Source of the DNA: Euclidia mi | Taxonomy: Eukaryota > Arthropoda > Insecta > Lepidoptera > Erebidae | Direction of reading: 5' to 3' | NCBI GenBank assembly: GCA_944739405.2 | Contig: OX123182.2 | Location: forward strand, 43,277,598 to 43,341,597 | Length of the DNA: 64,000 bases | Part shown: in pieces, positions 56,881 through 64,000 of the stretch | How the letters are laid out: each line of letters begins with the position of its first letter | How positions within the stretch are numbered: position 1 is the stretch's first letter | Translations under genes and position numbers: made by a program | The notes under the pieces: generated by a model | The model's database searches: none | Told to the model about the DNA's origin: nothing | What the model saw: only the letters and a program-made list of their open reading frames with translations

Positions 56881-57132
56881 ATCAAGTTAAATTTTGATGT
56901 TCATTTAGTTAGCCTCCTGAACATAGACATGGTGAAACAGGAGCATCCACTTACATTATGCACCTAACAATGCAGGCAATCCTCGCGAATGTTCAGAACC
57001 ATGATGGAAATGATGAAGGTAAATATAAATAAAAAAATATACCAGCCCATAAGACCGCCATCGACCAGTCATCGCAAGTAGCACCCGTTCACGAGTATGA
57101 CGCATGTGCCAGCCATCATCCCTCTCGCCATA

Positions 57133-57447
57133 TCAGAGGGATGACCCGACACACGACGCCACCACAAGAAATGACATTTTAGTGAGCATGACGATAACGG
57201 TATACGAACCAGCAGTAATAAAATTAACAATCTGTTGGTATACTGACCATGAACGCGAATTACCTCCATTTTCCAGATCATTAATTATAGCATAAATTTG
57301 TGAAAACGTGTGAAGAAATGCAAATGTAGTACCCATATTTAATTGACGTGATACCTTTTGAAATACAACCACCAATCCAACTGATTGAGTACAAGACAAT
57401 AAAATTAAACATAATAAATAAATAGTATCTAACGACATGAAAGACAT
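57133..57447 (-). CDS. Unidentified hydrophobic 104-aa open frame
   Basis: Minus-strand frame starting MSFMSLDTIYLLCLILLSC with two likely membrane segments (about residues 8-29 and 76-104) and a soluble middle (KVSRQLNMGTTFAFLHTFSQ, NDLENGGNSRSW). A shifted frame continues with membrane-adjacent sequence (DMARGMMAGTCVILVN). It resembles no retroelement protein and could be an exon of a multi-pass membrane protein such as an insect chemoreceptor, but I cannot match a family. An AG sits directly before the ATG. It lies between two minus-strand retroelement tails. Confidence 0.25.
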   Translation of the reverse strand: MSFMSLDTIYLLCLILLSCTQSVGLVVVFQKVSRQLNMGTTFAFLHTFSQIYAIINDLENGGNSRSWSVYQQIVNFITAGSYTVIVMLTKMSFLVVASCVGSSL

Positions 57448-57588
57448 CTAATGATGTGGTGGCGATTCCAAAAAACATCATTTACTTATATAATTTTATT
57501 GGGAATAGAATCATATTCAATTACATGTCATGAAAATTTAAATATTATCTACCTACTTACCCAACAATTATGTGAATACTAAAACAGA

Positions 57589-58322
57589 TTATTGCCAAGC
57601 GCATTTGTCACTAAGGTAATCATTTAAATTGTAATAAGCCTTTTGCATTAGGTTATTTTTAATCGTTGTCTTAAATGCGCTAAACGGCAAGTCTAAAATA
57701 CATATCGGTATCTTGTTGTAGATGCGTAAACTTTGTCCTATAAAAGAATTATGAGTTTTACACAAACGGAAATACGGAACACATAATTTATGTCTATTTC
57801 TTGTATTAATAGAGTGAATATCACTATTCTTTGAATATGAATTTATATTCCTACGCACATGCAAAACACTGGCATAAATATACTGAGACGCTACAGTTAA
57901 AATACCGATGTCCTTAAATCTTTCCTTGAGCGAAACTCTTGTTCGTAATTGGTAAATGGCCCGAACTGCTCTTTTTTGCAATATAAAAATACTTTCGATA
58001 TCAGCAGCTCTACCCCATAGTAATATGCTATATGACATAACACTATGAAAATAGCCAAAATATACCAGCCTAGCCGTATCGACATCTGTTAAACTACGCA
58101 CCTTCTTAATGGCATAAGCAGCCGAACTAAGTTTCGCTGACAGATATGTAATGTGTGCGCCCCATTGCAACTTTGAATCAAGTGTTATTCCTAGAAACAA
58201 CGTAGATTCAGTTGTTTCCAGTACATCACCATTTAAAACGATGTTAGTACCAAGGTTTCTGACGTTTGGCAAAGCAAACTTAACACATTTGGTTTTTTTT
58301 TTATTGCTATTGGCGAAGTTTA
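57589..58322 (-). pseudogene. Jockey-clade RT C-terminal part, 5'-truncated, minus strand
   Basis: An open frame of 227 aa, extended upstream in frame (KKKTKCVKFALPNVRNL): STLFLGITLDSKLQWGAHI, LSSAAYAIKKVRSL, TARLVYFGYFHSVMSYSILLWG, FILQKRAVRAIYQL, LTVASQYIYASVLHVRRNI, SINTRNRHKLCVP, and the end NLNDYLSDKCAW. This is the thumb and C-terminal domain of a Jockey-type ORF2. The palm is missing. It is relatively well preserved, and lies within the larger plus-strand Jockey element. Confidence 0.88.
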
Positions 58323-58329
58323 CTGGAAC

Positions 58330-58490
58330 TTACTGTTGAACAAAATTAGTGGCGTTATTTTTATGTTTGGAGTATTTTACGAGAATATATATAAAATTAT
58401 AAAAGCACACGTACCTACCAAGAGAATTTCTAGGCATTCTTAACCTCCCTGGTTTGCTAGAAACTTAATAAGATCTTTAAAAGAAAAGGA
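58330..58490 (+). pseudogene. Jockey-like endonuclease-RT linker, left part
   Basis: Frames read VPTKRIS and PPWFARNLIRSLKEK with shifts; the PWF block is conserved just before Jockey RT. It rejoins the sequence at 59,914 when the insert between is removed. Confidence 0.6.
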
Positions 58491-59631
58491 CGTCATTTAT
58501 ACCGATTTTAGCCGCGCATTTGACAGAGTGGATCACGCAATATTAATTAGCAAATTGTATAATAGTGGTATTGCAGGTAGTTTGCTGCAGTGGTGCCAAT
58601 CTTATCTTAATAATCGATTTTCGCGGGTGGTAGTTAATGGGTTCACATCTAGCTCTTACGGTACCCCGTCAGGAGTTCCCCAGGGATCACATTTAGGGCC
58701 ACTTTTCTTCAACATTTTCATCAATGACGTGGAGTCCTGCTTCATTCATTCTCACATCTATTTATATGCTGATGATCTTAAGATTATAAAACGCGTTTAC
58801 AATGATTGTGATACGCACAGATTGCAGGAGGACCTTGATCGCTTTACTCAGTGGTGTTCAGATAACAAGATGATGCTTAACGTTGACAAGTGTTATCACA
58901 TTCATTTTTCGAAAAAGAAAGGACCTTACTTTAAAAGCTACACAATTGACAACCATAGAGTTGTGGAAAAGGAGGTCATCCGCGACCTCGGAATCCACAT
59001 CGACAATAAGCTACGATTCCACAATCACATCGATAAGATAGTCACCAAGGGATTCAAACTATTAGGATTTGTGTTGCGTAACAGTAGGGAGTTCAAAAAT
59101 GCCTCAAGGAAAATTTCGATTTTTAATTCTCTCGTGAGATCTGGTTTAGAATACTGTAGTACAATTTGGACTCCCTGCTACGATATACACAAACGTCGTT
59201 TAGAATCGGTACAAAAAAGATTCATGTGGCATTTGTCATATCAGTGTAACATGGCTAAGAAATTACCTTCCTATGACGCTCGATTAAAATATTTTAAGCT
59301 AACAACTTTAGAAGACCGTCGACTGATCCTGGATCATATCTTTCTATACAAGATTATTAATGGTCATATTGATTGTTCTAATTTGCTCAATAGAATAAAT
59401 ATTAATGTGCCTTACAAGTTGGCTCGGCCCTCGAGATATCAACCTTTTAGCGCTAAGACCTCTAAAACTAATTTAGGACATTTCTCAACCATTAACAGAT
59501 TGCAAGTCCAGTATAGTCGCCTGTCGCGCTCACCAGGTGTTGACATTGATATGTCTTACAGCCTTTTCAGATTCAAATCTATTTTGAACAAAAGCATGCA
59601 GGTAAAGGTCTGCTGCGCTCTTAGTAAATAA
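58491..59631 (+). pseudogene. Jockey-like RT, open 367-aa frame, N-terminus missing
   Basis: Open from the 5' edge of the insert to the stop at 59,631. VIYTDFSRAFDRVDHAILIS (motif A), SGVPQGSHLGPLFFNIFINDV (motif B), HIYLYADDLKII (motif C, about 58,750-58,785), LNVDKCYHIHFS, VIRDLGIHIDNKLRF, then the C-terminal domain (SLVRSGLEYCSTIWTP, LESVQKRFMWHL, RRLILDHIFLYKIING). No stop or frameshift was seen. Catalytic YADD is intact. It lacks the endonuclease and RT fingers, so it cannot act alone. The ATG at 58,528 is internal, not a true start. Confidence 0.88.
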
Positions 59632-59912
59632 ATCTGTGACTTTATTACGCCTTTTATGGGCAAGTTCATGTATTTGTGTTTTATATTTGTGTCTTTCACT
59701 ATTAGGTGTATCAATTTATTATATATATTGTCTTTCTAAGTCTTATATAAGTTATATATATATATCTTGATTGATTTAGTATCTAACGCGTGTCGTGGCA
59801 GCCTATAATTAAGGCAGCACTATCTCATGTACCCGTTTGTTTGTGTCATTTCTATGTTTGTGTGTATGTTTTGTTGGCTGTCCTTAAATAAATAAAAAAA
59901 AAAAAAAAAAAA
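58491..59912 (+). mobile_element. 5'-truncated Jockey-like insertion with poly-A
   Basis: Begins in RT motif A sequence and ends in a poly-A run (59,894-59,913). AAAAGGA occurs at 58,484-58,490 and again at 59,910-59,916, a likely but A-ambiguous target duplication. The surrounding element's frame resumes after it. Being uninterrupted, it is the youngest part of this nest. Confidence 0.75.
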
Positions 59913-59913
59913 A

Positions 59914-60560
59914 GGAGCGACTGAGAAAAAGGTATAAAATATTTAAAAATCCTAGGGACAACATTGAACTTCACATATTAAGTAAGAGATGTACACGCCT
60001 AGCAACGGTTTGTTACAATAGGTATATTGCAAGTATTGAAACGGAAATGGTAAAAAATCCCAAACAATTTTGGACCTACATTAAAAACAAGCGAGATGGT
60101 TCCAGTTCATATCCTATCTCAATGACTAACGGCGTTACAACTACTTCTGATAGCCAAGAGATTTGCGAAATATTTGCTACTCAATACTCATCTGCTTTTA
60201 TTGACGAGAAAACAAGCGGATATGTTTCTTGCCAGGACTCCCTCAAAAGTATGATCAACTATAGTTTACCTCTCACCGCTCCTGTGCTTCATTTTGCTTC
60301 ATTGAAAACTAAACTAAAATCTCTTGACTGTCAGAAGGGAGCGGGTCCTGACGGTATACCTCCAGTTTTTATATCCAAGTGTGCAACTGCGTTAGCGCAT
60401 CCATTGTTGATAATTGTCAACAAATCATTAGCTTCAGGTGTTATTCCAGCTTTATAGACACAAGCTAAGGTTGTGCCTATTTTCAAGATTGGTGATGACC
60501 ATAGTGTTGCTAACTACAGGCCGATCTCTATTACATCAGCATTGGCTAAGGTCCTACTGA
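59914..60560 (+). pseudogene. Jockey-like RT fingers region, right part of the split element
   Basis: ERLRKRYKIFKNPRDNIEL, CTRLATVCYNRYIASIE, MVKNPKQFWTYIKNKRDGSS (60,047 onward), EIFATQYSSAF, LKSLDCQKGAGPDGIPPVF, HPLLIIVNKSLASGVIPAL, a stop at 60,457, then AKVVPIFKIGD and NYRPISITSALAKVL. These are the conserved blocks before RT motif A. The sequence is cut at about 60,560 by the next repeat. Confidence 0.85.
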
Positions 60561-60579
60561 CGGATTTCGTAGATAGGTA

Positions 60580-61021
60580 ACAAACAAAAAAATTGGGCAA
60601 GTGCGAATCGGACTCGCGCACGAAGGGTTCCGTACCATCATCTATAAAAGAAAATCACGTTTGTTGTATGTATACTTAAATATTTTTTAAACTTCTACCT
60701 GTATTAAGATCGACTAATTGCTTAAAAATTACGATTGTTGTATGGGAGCCCCCCTTCATTTTTTATTTTTTTTAAATTTATTTATTTATTTTGAAAGGTT
60801 ACATAGAACTACATATTCTGTGAAAATTTAAAGCGTCTACCTGTTCCCGTTAGTAATTTTGAGCAAAAAATACGAAAAAAATCACGTTTATTGTATGGGA
60901 CCCCCCTTAATATTTTTTATTTTTTTATTTTTAGTATTTGTTGTTATAGCGGCAACGGAAATACATAATTTGTGAAAATTTCAGCTTTCTAGCTATCACG
61001 GTTTATGAGATACAGCCTGGT

Positions 61022-61053
<32 letters not shown>

Positions 61054-61110
61054 GCGGAGGCTTAGTAATAGGGTTCCGTTTTTTACCTTTTAGGTACGCA
61101 ACCCTAAAAA
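60580..61110 (+). repeat. Dispersed repeat with 'agggttccgtacc' ends
   Basis: Starts '...attgggcaagtgcgaatcgg', 'cacgaagggttccgtacc' and ends 'aatagggttccgttttttac', 'ggtacgcaaccctaaaaat'. I recognise this as an abundant lepidopteran repeat. A (GACA)n tract lies at 61,022-61,054. Noncoding. Confidence 0.6.
61022..61054. repeat. (GACA)n microsatellite
   Basis: About eight GACA units without interruption. Confidence 0.95.
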
Positions 61111-62229
61111 TCAATATAATTAAAATACCTAATGATTTTAAAACTTATTCCTCTGCCGCGCATGTCTGTCGGTCTGTTCGCAATAAACTCAAAAGCTACT
61201 GAACGACTTTTGGTGCAGTTTGAACCAGTAAATGGATTCATGAGGCAGCTTGAAATGTATAATTTATCACAAGCGGCCATACTCTACGGGCGACTAAGCC
61301 GGTGGCAGCAATCATCTAAATATCAATCCCTTTGCTTTTTGTATACATTGCCTTACATATCCAGCTGAATTTCCTCTCGTAGAGGTTAGAGGGCGTATTT
61401 AATTAACCCCCGAATAAAACCACAGGCACTGAGCGGTCTCCGTTTATTAATTTTGTCAATATGTCATATTCTATGTGGCATTTGCGGAATTGCAAAATCA
61501 TGGAGGTAAGTACTTTCATGAATTATGGCATCCCCATTGAAGTTTTATTTTTAGGTATGAAAATAAGTGGATTTTGTGTCGTTGGTTGTGGTGAAGCTGT
61601 ACAGTACAATATACAATAGATATGTTTCTTTCCCAACTTCTGATCATGGAGTTGACGTGTAATATAAAAATACCTAAATATTTAATGCACAGTCGCCACA
61701 GTTTGTTGGTAGTTTCTAATCGGTTCATGCCTCTTGCCTCACACAAAGACAAAAACAATAAAGAAACGAGTTGTACAGATATATGGGGTTGATCTGACCC
61801 CTCAATATAACAGAAACATTTTTTTATCCATCTACTTAAAACTATAACAGTCGCTGGATATATCGTGACTCGTATAATTAAGACAATGCGAACAACATTT
61901 CTTCTAAGGGCTGTTGTACCAACGCATATTAGCGATACACCCAATGGGTTATCTCAGGAAATCCGACATCTCCAGCTGGTTGCCGCCTCTGTCCGTACCC
62001 CGACAAGAGCCCTCCCCGATTTATAGGCCTTTCTTATTTTTACTTTCACTGTCCGACCGCCAGACACAACAGAAATTCAATTGTCCTGAGCCACATGTGG
62101 TTCATGGGACTGGGAATGGGTTAATAGATACGTAATTCGAATGTGCTTTGGTTTCAAGTGCCTTGTTACGCGTACCGTTCAAAACAGATTATAGTACGCG
62201 TTTAGATAAACAATGCGTAATATTATAAG
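61111..62229. other. Intergenic DNA, nothing recognised
   Basis: The 142-aa minus frame at 61,516-61,944 is the longest, but has no domain that I recognise and no convincing composition. Confidence 0.4.
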
Positions 62230-62725
62230 ATTTTGAGACACTGAGTCACAAACCGTGTCTCAAGACGAAAGTCTTTGACCAGTCTGTGTTGCCAGTGATG
62301 ATCTACGGAGCCGAGACGTGGTTGCTAACTATGGGCCTTATCCGGAAGCTCAGGGTCACTCAGAGGGCGATGGAGAGAGCTATTCTCGAAGGTTTCCCTG
62401 CGAGATCGAATCAGAAATGAGGAGATCCGCAGGCGAACCAAAGTCAACGACATAGCTCTCCGAATAGTCAGGCTGAACTGGCAGTGGGCAGGGCACAAAG
62501 CCAGAAGAACCGATGGCCGTTGGAACAGAGAGTTTCTGGAGTAGTAGCCACGCACAGGACGTGGTAGCATAGGTAAGCCTCCCGCAAGGTGGACTGACGA
62601 TCTTGTTAGGGTCGCGGGCAGCAGATAGATGCAGGTGGCTCAGGATTGGTCTATGTGGAGAGGCTTGGGGGAGGCCTATGTACAGCAGTGGACGTCTTTC
62701 GGCTGATATGATGAACATAACCATG
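62230..62725 (+). pseudogene. RTE ORF2 C-terminal region and 3' end
   Basis: Frames give KTKVFDQSVLPVMIYGAETW, LIRKLRVTQRAMERAI, a shift near 62,390, SLRDRIRNEEIRRRTKVNDI, LRIVRLNWQWAGHKARRTDGRW, EFLE, a stop, GKPPARWTDDL and GEAYVQQWTSFG, then 'ctgatatgatga'. These are standard C-terminal blocks of RTE-type elements. It is 5'-truncated, with two frame breaks. The family differs from the element at 52,598 and shares its last block with the fragments at 30,150 and 37,045. Confidence 0.85.
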
Positions 62726-63290
62726 AGTAATATGACGGTGATATGGTATTATTGTCTTCTCAGACCAACATTAAAAACTATCTGGTTTGGTTAGGAAACA
62801 CCTCTCTTCTAGAAGAATTATATAAAATGTAGTGAAAAATTGAGAAAATAGAAGGTCGCTATTAGTATAAAAAGTAAACAACTATTAAAATTTGGCTTAA
62901 TCTCTTATTTGCTTGTAGAAAATACATAAATCCATTTCAAAGAAATCTGTTGTTGTTTAGCAACAAAATTCTTGTAACTCTTGATAATAAAATTGACAAC
63001 AAAGTACTATATCAATTTATCAAATAATACCGATACTGTTTATTTGAAATTTCTTATAAACCTTTAACACCTCCATAATTTAACAACTAAGTCTAATTGG
63101 TAACTTTTATTCAAGAAAATACTAACAGATGATATAAATAAAAGTAAAATAATTACGTAATTCTTTCATCATCATGATCCCAGTTAGAACGCGCGGTCCG
63201 CTTTCTGGTCTAACTGGATTTGCCCAAATATTAGCTTTTCTACAAAGCGACTGTCTGTCTGACCACAAAGGCATAGCTATATTCCATAGT
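62726..63290. other. AT-rich intergenic DNA
   Basis: Nothing recognised. Confidence 0.5.
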
Positions 63291-63500
63291 TAAGACTAGT
63301 TTTATTTTATTCATAGGTACTGACTCCCTATGACGACTGTCAAAGATTTTCATGACAGCCGGGACCGACGACGTAATGTGCTCTTTTAATACGCACATAC
63401 TTAACTCCAAAATGTCATTAGTGCGCGCCGTGGATTCGAACCCGATAACCCCTACATGGCAGTATGTTGGTTTCTCCACTAGGCTATCGCTGCTTTATTC
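63290..63500 (-). repeat. tRNA-derived SINE (minus), copy 3 with linked module
   Basis: Inverted B box 'ggattcgaacccgata' (63,432-63,447) and 'cactaggctatcgctgcttt' (63,478-63,497), the same head as at 4,726-4,985. The left part 'ggtactgactccctatgacg', 'tgtcaaagattttcatgac' is an inverted piece of the 'gatctttgacagtc' module seen at 1,690 and 5,100. Confidence 0.5.
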
Positions 63501-64000
63501 TTTATGGTATTATAAACTTAAATTAATGAATAAGATTGAATATTCAAAAGCTATAGAACAAAACTAGTCCAATTAAAACTCATTCAGTGATTTAATCATG
63601 TCCTTTCACAATTATTATTTGTTTTGAAACATTGTTGTTCTTAGAACAAATTAATCTCAATATTAAATAACTTGAAAAAGCGGCTGACAGAGATCTGCTT
63701 GAAGGGTAGAAACCCTAGGAGAGAACTTTTATTGTTTCGACGTAAAATTATTACAAATTTAAATAGGCTGTAAAACATAAAATATAATAAGTTTTGGACA
63801 AAGCATTATCACCATGCCCGACTTACGTATTGAAGCCAAGTCTACTTTATAATAAAGTCCGAACTAACATAACCAATTATCTGCTTGTCAGATTAAAGGC
63901 TGTGTTTATTTTAGAAATAGATGTTATTGTGTAAAAAGTACCTATACAATAATTTTATTATGTGTAACACACAAAAATACAGTCCACCTAAACTACTTCA
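63501..64000. other. AT-rich intergenic DNA
   Basis: Nothing recognised up to the window edge. Confidence 0.5.

Larger units (their letters stand above)
51770..60560 (+). mobile_element. Jockey-like non-LTR element, split by three insertions
   Basis: Sense order on plus: ORF1 (51,790-52,569), endonuclease (55,793-56,590), linker to RT (58,330-58,490 rejoining 59,914-60,560). Interruptions are the RTE at 52,598-55,775 (17-bp duplication), minus-strand retroelement pieces at 56,590-58,322, and a 5'-truncated Jockey copy at 58,491-59,912. Reading frames of the pieces are collinear with a single element; the RT join reads ...SLKEKERLRKRY... across the removed insert. The 3' end is lost where the block at 60,560 begins. 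The element is dead. Confidence 0.75.

Overview
This window looks like a repeat-dense, AT-rich stretch of a lepidopteran (moth or butterfly) genome. The evidence is the combination of BEL/Pao, Jockey-type, CR1-like, RTE and Penelope-like retroelement remnants, tRNA-derived SINEs, and dispersed tail modules that I recognise from Lepidoptera (blocks starting ATATAAAATCCTTGCGTTAC, the 'agggttccgtacc' block, (GAT)n and (TAGAA)n tails). No bacterial, viral or organellar gene organisation is present. I found no host protein-coding gene that I can support. Nearly every protein-like translation is a piece of a transposable element, and most are broken by stops or frameshifts.

Region by region. 1-8.3 kb: AT-rich DNA with SINE-like repeats, a Penelope-like GIY-YIG remnant interrupted by a GC-rich element with a 16-bp target duplication, and a 5'-truncated non-LTR reverse transcriptase on the minus strand. 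8.3-25.5 kb: one BEL/Pao retrotransposon on the minus strand, opened by two later insertions. One (10,223-17,086) has perfect 27-bp terminal inverted repeats and itself carries a CR1-like element that is in turn split by another non-LTR element. The other (19,010-23,964) is a 5-kb LTR element with 390-bp LTRs, a 'TATA' duplication, almost no coding sequence, an array of short hairpins and two 18-bp minisatellites. 25.5-26.1 kb: a second copy of the GC-rich element truncates the BEL 5' LTR.

26.3-40.7 kb: a MITE-like element, then a 6,895-bp segment present twice in tandem with no difference that I noticed. 40.7-51.7 kb: AT-rich DNA with a ~135-bp tandem array, SINEs, several palindromes or hairpins and a third GC-rich copy with a 16-bp duplication. 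51.8-60.6 kb: a Jockey-like element (ORF1, endonuclease, RT start) split by a complete RTE insertion (17-bp duplication), by minus-strand retroelement pieces, and by a 5'-truncated Jockey copy with an open 367-aa RT reading frame. 60.6-64 kb: a dispersed repeat with a (GACA)n tract, an RTE 3' end and a SINE.

The elements do not form a pathway. They form two insertion nests whose order of events can be read from target-site duplications and rejoined reading frames. The observations most worth testing are the perfect-TIR element of unclear superfamily, the covarying hairpin array, a possible HDV-like ribozyme fold at the 5' end of the GC-rich family, and the exact 6.9-kb tandem duplication.
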